NCBI RefSeq assembly: GCF_901000735.1
Contig: NC_081547.1
Coordinates: 10,150,193 to 10,214,192, forward strand
Length of the DNA stretch: 64,000 nucleotides
Direction of reading: 5' to 3'
DNA from: Corylus avellana
Taxonomy: Eukaryota > Streptophyta > Magnoliopsida > Fagales > Betulaceae
A program made the translations under genes and the position numbers. The notes beneath the pieces are model-generated. The model was not told where the DNA came from. It saw nothing but the letters and a program-made list of their open reading frames with translations, and ran no database searches. Below, one piece after another: positions 1-13,000 of the stretch (the first letter of the stretch is position 1; every line of letters begins with the position of its first letter).

Positions 1-1081
1 AGAAAGAAAGGAATTGAACAGTCTCTACAAGAGACCGGCCACCATTTTCCCATTTTCCCTTTGTGGCCTTCATCAAATTTCACTTCTCGTGCAAGTGAAA
101 TTATAAGGAAAATTTGGCTTTCTGGGATGGATTTTTCATGAAAGGGTAAACATTTGGGGTTATTGTTTGAGTCTGGTACTTATCAAAAAAAAAATTGTTT
201 GATTCTGGTGGTGTCGGTGGTAGTGGAGCTGGGGGACACCCCCCTCCCCAAAAAAAAAAAAATTAAAGAGGCGAAGTGTGAATTAATAATTGATGGTTGG
301 ATGATTTGGGGGTGAAAGTGTGATGGGCTCGCAGGGGAGATTGTGTGATGGGCTCGCAGGGGAGATTGTGTGAGGGAGAAGAGTTCGTGCGCTGGGAAAA
401 AGGGGATGAAAACGAAGGCTGGTGGCAGAGTTCTTGCCTGGGAAAAAAAGGAAAGAAAACAGAGGTTAGGCAGCCTTCGTGCGCTGGAAAAAAAAAAGGG
501 GAATAAAATGAAGGACAAGAGTGTAATTTCATAAATGGGAGACTGATGAGTTGTGTTGACAAAGCACTATTATCGAGAGTGTACAGTGTCTAGGCTGACT
601 CCAGCCTGTTGCCAAACACCCCCTTTATCACCCATGGACACAAGATTCATATATCATCACATAGTGAAATTCTTTATCTGGATAAAATAAAATGAAGCTT
701 GCAGTAAGTCACTCAAATTATTGAAGTTTGTAGTGGATAGAACTTGAGATTTTGAATAAAAAAGCATTCCCCTACCGCCAAGCGCTTTGGTTGGGGGGGG
801 GGGACATCCGCGAAGAAGAGAAAGGTAGGCTTTGGAGAGCGCTGTCTGCTTGAACAATCAATTTGTTACTTTTTTACTACTGTGTTTTGTTTCATAACTT
901 TTTGTTTTTCTTGATTCATGATTTCAGTTGTATTTTTACTGATTTGGGATTTTTGGGTATTATTTTGTTTAAAAACTCCATTGCTGAAGTGGTGGTTAGA
1001 TGAAATCTTGTACTACATAAATTGTCATCTACTCTGCTTTTAGTTTAATTGAATTCATTTATTGAAGCATTTTCTTTGCAG
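1..1081 (+). other. MDN1 intron upstream of the first visible exon
   Basis: No exon of AAA1 could be recognised here, so the stretch is read as intron ending in TTTGCAG at 1075-1081. It holds a 25-bp direct repeat (two copies starting at 321 and 346), a degenerate repeat built on TTCGTGCGCTGG plus an A-run (about 385-500), and a G-run near 795-804. Short minus-strand reading frames over these repeats are low-complexity and not coding. Confidence 0.55.
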
Positions 1082-4000
1082 GAAATAAGGGTAGCAGAAA
1101 GTTTTCGACTATTTTCCACAATTTCAACTTCCAGATTTGATATTTTGCACAGTACAGAAGGTTTGTGTCATCATTTGCAATTCTTGTCTTTGGGTACATG
1201 TCTTGGGAAATGTCCTTATCTGTCTTGGTGTTATTTTGCGTTAATTATTTGTGGTTTTTACTTGAATTCTTATGATTCTTTTACCACTGGATACTTTTTT
1301 GTTCTGATAAATAATTGATTTCATTGATAAGCATAAGGGGCACAACCTTAGCATACAAGATGTATACAAAGAAAGTTCCCCTTACATGCTAAAAGAAGAA
1401 CAAAAATCCACTGGATACTTGGTTTAGAAAGAGAGGAGAACCCCATTAAGGAACATATTTGGGCTGCATTTGGGTTTTATTTAATTATTATAAGCTTATT
1501 ACAAGAGATCATTACTTTTTTCAATTTTTCTCTGCAGCCTGTCTTCTCTACTTTTCATACCCATGTCTCATTGTATGCCATGTTTTGACCTGGTGCCATT
1601 GAACTGCCACCATAACTTTTCTCCCATTCTTAATGCAAAGATGACATAGCAGCAGGTGGAAAGGGGGAAGAACACTTTCTTCTTCCTAGATTTCTGTGAA
1701 TCACGTGAAGAGAAAGACACATAGGAAACCAAACATTCATATTGGAATAATGATATGACAGCCAGCACTGCGGTGCTATTTGTTTACAATCTTTTTGGGT
1801 ATCTTTCTCTTGTATACTCTTTGTGCTTGGGTTGCGCTCCTTGCACTTTTTAATAAATTGCTTTACTTTATCCCAAAAAAAAAAAAAAACAGAAAAAGAA
1901 ATGACATGGAGGCATACTCCAAAGTATTACATATTTATAGTCTCAAAGCCCTAGGCCCCTAAATTTAAGAGAAGAAAAGACATAAGAAAACCCTAGCCAT
2001 TACTTAAATATGGGGGGATAACTTGTCCTACATCAGAAGATTACTTCAACATACTCTATTTCGTGATCCCTGTCAGTTCATTTTCATATTTTTTTCTTCC
2101 TTTATCAAAAACCGAATTCCTACAAATACAGATCTGGTATTTGTGATTTTCATTCCTCCCTCATCTCTTTATTGTTCCCAGGGATTACTATTTTTATAGA
2201 CTGCTTCATCTTGGTCTTTTCAGTTCATTTTTAATTACTATCAGTTTGCTAACTTAATCTTTTGGTTCGTCAATGGGGTGATGTGAGTGGGGGATGGGAG
2301 ATGAAGGGTTCTTCATGGGGGTGGGGCAGGGATAAATGTACATCATTCTCTTGAGTATGGGGTTGGAAATGGCTATGTGAGGGTGGGATGGGGATAAAAA
2401 TCCACCCAGCCCCGCCTATTGCCTTTCCTTGTCACTTGATATTTCTTTGTCCTCCATAGTATTTTTATTTTTATAGTGCCTACTGTGTAGATTATTAATA
2501 GCTCTTATATTGCTTAAAACCAGTGCAGTTCATATCTGTTAGAGAATGCCTTTCTTTGGTTTCAGGTGGAAAAATTGGTGTTTTTTGGAGGAAAGTGATG
2601 ATTGTGCCTCCAAATAATGAAGACTTGCAAAATATAATAAAAGCTTGGTATCCGAATTTAGAGCCAATTTGTGAGAAACTCATAGGTGGGTAATATATGT
2701 TGTTAATTAATAGCTTCACATAGCTTGATCTCTTACCTATATATTGACCGATTTCTCTGGCAGAAACCTTTGAAAGGGTTAACTCTTCTCCTGTACACCA
2801 ACTGGCGGGATTTCAATCCAGAAATTCTGCTTCTCCTAGTTATCTGAGCAGGTTCTCGTTAAGGTAACCATAGCTGTTACGGTTGCTATTGTTATGTTAA
2901 CCTCTGTTGGATATAATAATTGTATCATTTTGTTATGCTTCGTGTGGGTTTCGAGCTTGTGGGCTTTTGGTTTGTGGGTTTCTTTTTGGGTTGTTGGGTT
3001 GCTTGTGGGCATTGGGTTTTCCTTTGTTTGTCTTGCTTTTTTCTTGTGTTTGGTGTCCTTGCGTATACTCCCAGTGTACTTAGGAGCGCCTTACGGTTTT
3101 TATATTATGCACTTGATTACCTATCAAAAAAAAAAAAAAAAAAAAAATTGTATCATTTTGTTCTTTTGGCAGGGATCTTCTTAAATGGTGCAAGCGAATC
3201 TCAGGTTTAGGCTTTAGCTTCTGTGGAGATGGTTTGTCAGCTTACGAGTGTCATTGCATTTATCAAGAGGTATTCTTCTTCTTCAGGCGATAAAGTTTCT
3301 CTCTCTCATTTGCTTTCCCTGTCTATTTGATAACTGAAGCATTGTCTGTGTTCCCAGGCTGTTGATATATTTGCGGCCTTTTCAACTTCAGCTGAAAATC
3401 GGTTGATAATCATGAAAGACATTGCAAAGCTGTGGGCGGTGCCAACTTCAGAAGCAGAGACGTTATATCCTCATAATAAACCTATGATTCAGGTTATTTT
3501 TGTGATTGATTGTGATAAAATTTTATATTTGATTAGTTGGCATTTTCAGTATCTCATTGTCGGAAATGAACTGCAGGATTTGCAAACAGATTTAAGAGTT
3601 GGCCGAGTTTATCTTCAACGCACTCATAGAGTTGTCAGTGGGAGACATTTGTCATTTTTCTTTATTTTCTTCTTTGACCTTAGCTAGTGTATTAATATTT
3701 TCATGTCAATTTTGCAGTTACACGACCAAAAGAAACCTTTTGCTGAGATTCGTAGTTCTCTGCATGTGCTTGAGAGAATAGCTTCCTCAGTCAAGTGTAA
3801 GGAGCCTGTTCTCTTGGTTGGTGAAACTGGTACAGGAAAGACTACACTTGTGCAGTATCTGGCCATGAAGCTTGGTCAGAAACTTACTGTTTTGGTATAT
3901 TTACTGAGTCCTCTTTCTCTCTAGATGAATTATTGTATGCATGGTACCTCTTACAAGCAATATTGACTGTATCAATTTGATTTTTTGTTGCAGAACTTAA

Positions 4001-7000
4001 GTCAGCAAAGTGATGTTGCTGACTTATTAGGGGGATTTAAGCCTATGGATGCACAGTTCATATGCTTTCCCCTTTATAAGGAGTTTGAGGATCTTTTCTC
4101 CAAGACATTCTCCATGAAGGTTTTCTTTATTTTAAAAAAAATTTCCAATGCTTGCTTGTCCTGTGTTATACATTCTCTGGAGATAACTTATGCTTTTATA
4201 TGCTCTTATCTTCAGGTCAATGTTGACTTTCTTGCCCGTTTACAAATGCACCTTGGTGGTAAGAATTGGAATATGTTACTATCTGGGTTTCAAAAAGGTG
4301 TTGATTCTTTCCAAAAGTTGGTTCAAGAGGAAAGATCTGGGTCTGGAAGAAAGCGCAAGAAACCTTTGGATGAAGAAAGGCTCAAAGCTTGGGAAAACTT
4401 TTCTTTCAAGCTTGAAACTGCCCGTGGGCAAATTGGTGCTTCATCTGGCATGATATTTTCATTTGTAGAAGGAGTTTTTGTAACTGCACTTAGAAATGGT
4501 GAGTGGATTTTGCTTGATGAGGTGAATTTGGCACCACCAGAGACTTTGCAGAGAGTTATTGGTGTTCTTGAAGGAGAGAGTGGGTCACTCTGTTTAGCTG
4601 AAAGAGGGGATGTTAATTATATACAGCGACATCCTAATTTTCGTATATTTGCTTGTATGAATCCTGCAACTGATGCTGGGAAGCGGGATTTGCCCTTCAC
4701 TTTGAGGAGTAGATTTACAGAATACTTTGTTGATGATGTGTTGGATGATGAAGATCTGACCATATTTATTAATCAGTTTATGAATGACAGCAAAAGTAGT
4801 CGAGAATTAGTGAATAAAATTGTACGCTTTTATAAAGCAGCCAAAAAGGACTCAGAAGAGAGGTTGCAAGATGGGGCTAATCAGAAACCACAATACAGTT
4901 TAAGGTCTCTCTACCGAGCATTAGAATATACAAGGAAAGCCGAAAGGAAGTTCGGATTTCAAAAAGCAATACATGATGGGTTCTGTATGTTTTTTCTCAC
5001 TCTGTTGGACAGACCCAGTGCTAAGATAATGAATCAAATGATCTTGTCATATTTGTTGGGGGGAAATATGCCTTCACATGTACCTTTTGATGGTTACTTA
5101 ACCTTTAAAGAGAACTCCAAGTCTGATGATTTTCTGGAGAACTATGTTTTAACTAAAAGTGTTAGGGAGCATCTTAGAAACTTGGCACGTGCTATTTTGA
5201 TTAGCAGGTATCCTGTTCTCCTACAGGGACCCACGTCTAGTGGGAAAACTAGCCTTGTTCAGTATCTTGCTGCAGTAACTGGTCACGAATTTGTACGGAT
5301 CAATAACCATGAACACACTGATTTACAAGAATATTTAGGTACCTACATAACCGATGCTAGTGGAAAGCTTGTATTTCATGAAGGTGTGTTGGTTAAGGCT
5401 GTACGTCATGGTTATTGGATAGTTTTGGATGAGCTTAACTTGGCCCCAACTGATGTGCTAGAAGCATTGAACAGATTGCTAGATGACAACAGAGAGCTTT
5501 TTGTGCCTGAACTGCAGGAAACTATACAAGCACATCCTGATTTCATGCTTTTTGCCACTCAAAATCCACCTACTTTCTATGGTGGGCGTAAAATGCTTTC
5601 TCGAGCGTTTCGCAACCGTTTTGTGGAGATCCATGTGGACGAAATCCCAGAAGATGAGTTGAGCTCAATATTAGAGAACAGGTGTAAAATTCCTGAAAGC
5701 TATGCTAAGAAAATGGTTGGTGTCATGAAGGATTTGCAGGTGCGCAGGCAGAGTAGCAAAATTTTTGCCGGAAAGCATGGGTTTATAACTCCACGAGATT
5801 TGTTCCGTTGGGCTGATCGTTTCCGGACATTTGGGAGTTCCTATGAGGACTTGGCTAAAGATGGTTACTATCTTCTGGCAGAAAGGTTACGAGATGAGGA
5901 TGAGAAGTGTATTGTCCAAGAAGTTTTGGAGGAACATCTTAAGGTTAAACTTGTCAAAGATGACTTGTACAAGCAGGTATAATGTGCATGGGCAGTTGTT
6001 GCAAGTGCATGTGTTGTGTGATTATTTTCCGCTTTTTTTTTGGATCATGTTTTGGCATATTGGTTGCATCTCCATGCATCCAAATTTATGTGCATGCTAC
6101 ATTCCTTGGCATGGTGGAGGGAATGTCAAGCTACTTCCTATTCTATTCTGCCACAGAAGAATGATAATCATAGTCGTGCTAATGTTGAATAATGAACATA
6201 ATATCCTCAAGTTTCCTTTTTTTCAGGAACCAGTTGGCGGGAACCTTTCTTTCAACCCTTGTGATGCTGCAGGAGTTTCGGAAAGTCTGCGAAAGTATGA
6301 GCTGAGAGCCTCAGATTTTTTTTCCCCCTTACTGTTGGTAGCTTGTAATTTATCTTACAGTCATGTACACTGACTAATAAACCGTTTATTGCAGTGTCGT
6401 CTGGACTAAAAGTATGTGGAGACTGCACTTTCTTGTTAAGCGTTGCTATGAATTGCGTGAGCCTGTACTTCTTGTTGGTGAAACTGGGGGTGGGAAGACT
6501 ACGGTCTGTCAATTACTGAGTATTGATATGGGCTTGAAATTGCATATACTGAACTGCCATCAATACACAGAGACATCTGATTTCCTAGGGGTTGGTTATT
6601 TTTTATGGTTTATCCGTGTGTGCTTTCTCTTCCTGCTACAATACCTTCTGAAAATCCTTTGGAAGTATTTAATTTTCTTTGAAGTGACAACTTATGATTG
6701 TTTCGCAGGGTTTTTATCCTATTCGAGAGAGGTCAAGACTTGTTGCAAAATTTAAAGAAAAAATTGAACAAGTGATGATATCGGAGGCTTTTATGCACTA
6801 TCCTCAGGACTTTGTAAGTATTTTATTGTTTATCTTGTTACTTTTGATACATAGTTTTCTGATAAATCTCTTTTGCTCTAGACCATTTCTTCAGATATTA
6901 GTCAAGCGTCTTCGACTCTTGATCAGCTGACTAAGATGTTAACTTATTACAAACATGGCCTAGCTTCATGTTCCATTGTCTCTACAGAAGATGTTGCTAT

Positions 7001-10000
7001 TCTTGAGAAAATGGTAACAGAACTCTTAGAGCTGCATCAGAAGTGGCAGACCATTTTTAAGTGGCAAGATGGTCCCCTTGTACAAGCAATGAAGGATGGT
7101 GATTTGTTTCTTGTGGATGAAATTTCCTTGGCTGATGACAGTGTACTTGAAAGACTGAACAGTGTCTTAGAGCCTGAAAGAAAACTTGTGAGTAATTCCC
7201 TTTTCTGAAAAGTGAATTCTGTTATGCAGCTCAATTCATTTTTGTTGCAGTTGTTATTAGAATACAGATGTTTTAGTGATGATGGAATTATAGCACTATT
7301 TCCCCTTTCACTTTGTGGTGGTTGTTCAATTTTTATTGCTTTATTTTGCAAATTTTGATTGAAAAAACTTCACAGGACAATTTTATCTTGCACATATATA
7401 TACAATTATTCACTTTACGCATGTTCATGTTTGTATGTACATGTTTGTATGTACGAGTGCTTTTTGAAATGAAACTTGTGAGATTTCACGTTAAGAGGAT
7501 GCTTATCATTTTCACTTACATAATATTATTTTTTGTTTTTAGCCTTATTCATAAATATTGCATTTTTGTAGTTTCAGTCAATTGGTGATTTTGAGATTTT
7601 GAATTTGATATTCTTTTAAGTATATGCAACACTTTACATCTTCACAATGTGTGTCGTACACTGGGGTAGTGTTTTGGGATGAATTGGTTGGGATTATGAG
7701 CTGGTGGTAGAAGCCATGGTAAATTGGGGGAGATTTTAATTTTATTTAATGTCAAAGTGAGAAATCAGGAGAAGTGGTCGCAGGTTTGCACTCCGATCAA
7801 GGAAGGAGGGTTGGGAATTAGGAATTTATTGGTGTTCAATCGCGCTCTTTTAGGGAAATGATTGTGGCGATATGGGACGGAGAGAGTTGCTTGGTGGAGA
7901 GTTGTGGTAGATTCGAAGTATAGAAGCTTATGGGGAGGGTGGGGTTCTGTTGATCCTGGAGGAGCATTTGGGGTGGGGTTATGGAAGAACATTAGAAAAG
8001 GGTGGGAAACTTTCAAAGGCTTTACGAGATTTGTAGTGGGGGATGGGACTAGGGTTAGCTTTTAGCATGATTGGTGGTGTGGAGATACAACTCTCAAGAT
8101 AGCTTTCCCGATTCTTTTTAGTATGCTTGTGCGAAGGATGCCTCAGTTGCGGATAATTTGGAGATGCTAGGTGGGTCCAATCAGTCGAATGTGAGTTTTT
8201 CTAGAGAGGCGCATGACTAGGAGGTGGATGTCTTTGCCTCTTTCTTCCAGGTGTTGCATGCAGCTTGAGTGAGTCGAGGGTTTGAAGATAGATTATAGTG
8301 GAACCCCTCCAAAAGAGGAACTTTCAAGGTCAAGTCTCTCTTTTTCTCCTTGGCGTGTTCGGAAGGGAGGAGGTTTCCCTGGAAGAGTGTGTGGCGGACA
8401 CAGGCTCCTCCAAGGGCAGCATTCCTTGCATGGTCGGCGGCTTGGGGCAAAATTCTGACCTAAGATAATCTCAGGAAGCGACATGTGATTGTGCTGAACA
8501 GATGTTGTATGTGCAAGAAGAGCGAGGAGACGGTAGATCATCTTCTTCTGCATTGTGAGTTAGCGTCTGCTTTGTGGAGTGCCTTTTTTGGTTGTTTTGG
8601 GTTATCGTGGGTGATGCCTGGAAGGGTCGTCGAGTTGCTGGCATGTTGGTGGTCTTCAGGTAGGGGGGGGAGTGCTGCAGTCTAGAAGATGGTGCTTGTT
8701 TTTTTTGGTGTTTATGGAGAGAGAGAAATAATAGGTGCTTTGAGGACTTGGAGAGGTCCTTTGAGGACATTTTATCCTATTGTTTCCATACTTTGTATCT
8801 TTGGACTGTAACGTTTGTCTTTTCGGTGTTGATTAGCTTTGATGATTTTCTTGTACGTTTTTCCCCTTCTAGTTAGGTGATCTTCTTTGTATACTTCCAG
8901 TGTACTTTGGGGCGCCTTACGCTTTTAATAAAGTCTGCTGATTACTTATTAAAAAAAAAAAAAAAAATCAGGAGATACCTGTCATTCTCCAGCTATGATG
9001 AATTTCTTAGATTTCAGTTTTTTTAATAAGGAATTGAAATTTTGTTTTGGTGTCCTTTGTGTATACATCCTGTGTGCTTAGGGGTACCTTACGCCTTCTT
9101 AATGATATTTCTTTGATTACCTATCAAAAAAAAATAATAATAATAATTGAAATTTCATTAAAAGTGTAAGGCGCCCCTAGTTACGCATGAAGTATACAAG
9201 ACAACCCACCTCTCTAGTAGGAGCAAAAAGAACAAAAAAAATTATGATAGATATAGGGTGTTTAAAAAAATACTTAATCTCCTCAAAAGTCCTCTCACAG
9301 CCCCCCCCTAGATTTGATTTTTGAACAGGGTATTATGGACATCATTCTCTTGTGGGTGGAAACTTCACATGGTCCAGCAATCATGATGACCAATGTTGGT
9401 CTAGAATTGATAGGTTTCTATTCTCTAATTATTGGGAAGATCATTAGAGACTTCATAGACTCTTGTTAGATCACTTCCTGAAGATGCTCGATTGTGGGGT
9501 TCCAAATAGGAGAAGTTGGTATTTTAAGTTTAAGACTGTGGTTGAAGTTGGTGGGCTTTGTGGATCAAGTGAAACACATGGTGGAAGTCATACAATTTTC
9601 AGGGCTCCCCTAGTTTTGTGTTGGCACGTAAATTGAGAGTTTTGAAAACTGATTTGAAAAAGTTGAGTGAAGAGATCTATGGCAATGTAGGGAAGCGGAA
9701 AAAGAATTTAGTGGATGGAATTTGAGAGCCTGATATCATTGCATAAGGTAGAGCCTTGATTGAGAGGAAAGGTTGAGAAAGGTGGAATTTTCTAGGGCTT
9801 TTGAAAGGCTGATTCTTTATGAAGTGAGCTGGAGGCATATATCTAGGGTTGTTTGGTTGAGAGATGGAGGTAAGAACTCAATTTTTTCATTAGGTAGAAG
9901 ATTCGAATGGTGCTGGAGTCTTCGACGGCTAATGGGTCTATCCAGGTGAGGTCTACTGAATCATTTGTCTTGACCCCGTCTTCTTCTATGTCTACCTTTG

Positions 10001-13000
10001 GCCCAGATTCTTTTGTGCCAGAAAAATTTGTTGTCCATTCATCAGGGGCTGTAGCTTTGAGAGAAAGATTCCGCTCGCTTCCGGGGATGTCGAAGAATGG
10101 GACTTCCTTAGTTCGGTCAGTGTACACGCAGACTTCGAAATATTTTCAGAGAGTTAAGGAAGCCAGAGGAGCTCCAGTGAAAGATTCTCTTCTTCTTGAG
10201 GCAGTGGAGTCTCTTAGTGCTCTGTTGGTGCAATATCAATCCACGCCAGTTGCTGGGTTCGTTGCACAAATTTCGTTGGAGGCTACACAGGGCCAGGTAT
10301 CTGCTTGTTACGTTGGCCGGAAGAATACTTCGTCAGAGCAGGTGCTCTTGTTGCCTCCGCCTTTTTCGGGATCAGTTGGTGTAGAGAAAGCTAAGAATGT
10401 CACTTTTTTCGGGGCTGCACAACATTCTACTCTGGTGAGGGGTTTTCTACAGTGGGTGTTTCTTAATCCAAGTCTGACTGTGAAAGGTAGTCCTCCTCCC
10501 TCGCCCAGGTTGCCGGTCGCTTCGTCGTCGATTATGGTTGTTAAGGATGATTGGGTAAAAGGGGCTCCCCCCCCCCCCCCTTGTGTGGCTGCACCTCTGA
10601 CACCATAAGTGCTGAAAAGGTTGAGGACTTCAGGTCGACTAGATTGGCCCAATCTCAAAAGTGGCCAGTAGGCTTCGGCCCGTCTGGGGAGATTGTTGTG
10701 TCGGATCAGGGCGGCAAAATTTGGGATGAGGAGGATGGTGTTTCCCCTTTCCCCCTAGATTCTTACTTCCCAGACATGTCATTGGATTGGTTGATGGATA
10801 GTGAAGAGGACAAGGATCTGTCTTTGGCGATCTTGGAGGACATTGAGGAGGATTATCATCGGGTTGTAGGGTAGCAACCATTAACTATTAAGGGTAAGAG
10901 GGAGCTTTTGAATTTAAAAAGTGCCATTAACTATGGAGTTGCTAGCTCTTCCTCTCGGCGCGGGAAAAGAAAGGCTCACGTCATGTAGTGTAATGTTTTC
11001 TTTGTGGGTTTCAGGTTTGAGGGCCTTTGGTGGGTTTGTTGGTTAGCTTTGATTATTCTGTGTATACTTCTTTTGTACTTAGGGGCGCCTCATGCTTTTT
11101 AATAAAATCTTCTATTACTTAAAAAAAAAGGGTCTTTATCTTCAGATTCTACAAAAATAAGGGGGCACATAGTGCAACTTTATACCCAAGTTTTTTCAGA
11201 ACAGTTTAGTTAGAGGCCAAAGCTGGATCGTCTTTCATTCAATTCCATGGGTGCGTATGAGGGTTCTTGGTTGGAAAGAGAATTTGAGGAGAGTGAGTAG
11301 GAATTCTCTTTCCTCAAATTTAAGAGATAAAGGATTCTTTAGTAGTTCTCGTGACTTGAGACATGGGATCCTTTATCTCTTCTTTTATTTGTGGTTGTTA
11401 TGGAAACTCTGTAATCTGCTTTGTGTCTTTTTATGATTTGAAGCAATTTCCAGATTGATTAATTTATTAAAATTAGAGATAATTCCAGCCGGTGAAGTGG
11501 ATGATGTAGAAAGTTTGGCTAGTATATTTGGGTTTAGGGTGGCTTTGCTATCTGGATTATCTATGGTTATAAGTGCATAGATGGCTTGTTCTTGACATAG
11601 TTTGAACTTGCATGAGATTCTGCTTAGATGGCTTCTTCTTGACTTAGTTTGAACTTGCACGCAGTTTTATGACCTCTGTATTATTTATTTATGGAACAAG
11701 TTATTTTATCTTAGTTGGTATTATTGACTTATGACTTCATGGTACTGATATCTTGCTACATTTTTCATGTGTAACATCTTCTGATCCATCTGTCACCTGT
11801 GCACCTTTTATTTAACATATACTCACGGAGATTTTTTTTTTTTTTTTTTTTTTTTTCCTTTTAAGTCTTTGGCTGAGAAAGGGGGGTCAGTTTTGGAGAG
11901 AATTACTGCCCATCCGAATTTTTTTGTTCTTGCAACGATGAATCCAGGGGGGGATTATGGTAAGAAAGAACTTTCACCGGCTCTTCGTAATCGGTTTACA
12001 GAGATATGGGTTCCCCCTGTTGGTGACCTAAATGAGCTTAAGAGTATTGCTGTGCAGAGGTATGTTATGTTTGAAGTACCCGTTCATATAGGAGATGTGT
12101 TAATCAGCACTTTCTTTCTTGACTTCTCTTAGTTGTTATCTTTGCAGGTTTGCCAACCCAAAACTCTCTCACATTGTGGATGCTATGCTAAGTTTTTGGG
12201 AAGTATGTTCTTTTCTAACTTGTCATTTCTGCTTAATCAATATATTGTTTTCTGTAAAATAATGCACTCTTGAGATTTCTGTAGTAGAAGCATGATTTGG
12301 CAATCTTGATTAGTAGTTCACTGGTGGATGCTGTATCCATTTTGTAAACTTTAAGTCTTTAGTATTCTCACACATTCTCCCCAGCATTTTTAGAGGAAAG
12401 ATACCATGAGGGCATCCCTTTTCACTTTTTAGAACTCCTTTTATTCAACATACATAGCTTGTTATCATTACTATTGGCTCTTGGTAATATTTAAGACCAC
12501 GTATAATACTAGTAGTCACAACTACTAACAGTATGTTTCACCTTCTGTGCTCTACAGTGGTTCAACCAGTTACAACCAGGGCGAATGCTTACTGTTAGAG
12601 ATCTTCTCTCTTGGGTTGCTTTTATTAACATGACCGAGAGGAGTTTGGGGCCTGAATATGCATTCCTCCACGGGGCATTCCTTGTTTTGCTTGATGGAAT
12701 AAGTTTAGGTATATTCTGGCTTTATTATAGCAATTCCTTTCCTTATAGTTCTCTTGTTTATCAAGAAGACCTGCGCATTTTTTTGAAACAGTTTGCCAAC
12801 GTATTCTTGCTATGAACACACACACACACAAACACACATATATGTATATGTCTATATTTCCGATGGTGATGAAGAGTTTTATTTGTTGTCATTCCTAAGT
12901 GGCGAGTCATTTTTTTTTCTCTCATTTCAATCTCCTTTTCTAAATGTTTTCTCAGGGACAGGTATTTTCAAAAGTGATGCTGGAGAGTTGAGGGAGAGAT

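Larger units (their letters stand above)
1082..4119 (+). other. MDN1: MDN1 exon block: end of AAA1 and start of AAA2
   Basis: Exons read at 1082-1160, 2566-2685, 2764-2863, 3173-3269, 3358-3492, 3577-3630, 3718-3894 and 3994-4119. The first encodes a peptide ending in an F-x-LFSTIST motif typical of the sensor part of midasin AAA1. The next exons read [11 protein letters not shown], then ETFERVNS. The AAA2 Walker A motif GETGTGKT lies at about 3820-3843. The exon ending at 3630 uses GTTGTC as donor; a donor at 3638 (GTGGGA) looks good but breaks the frame of the following exon. Confidence 0.88.
7188..11865 (+). other. MDN1 intron of 4.7 kb filled with LINE sequence
   Basis: The intron splits AAA4 between Walker B and sensor 1. 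The donor is CTT|GTGAGT at 7188; the acceptor AAG ends at 11865 after a 20-plus T-run. It contains the LINE pieces listed separately. The parts outside them (7188-7761, 8976-9031, 11125-11845) show no coding signal I recognise. Confidence 0.85.

Noticed and set aside
183..562. Two overlapping minus-strand frames of about 100 codons
   Set aside because: Low-complexity F/P/S-rich translation of a purine-rich repeat region in an intron; no family resemblance.
9301..9309. C-run as a possible G-quadruplex
   Set aside because: A single homopolymer run, not four spaced runs.
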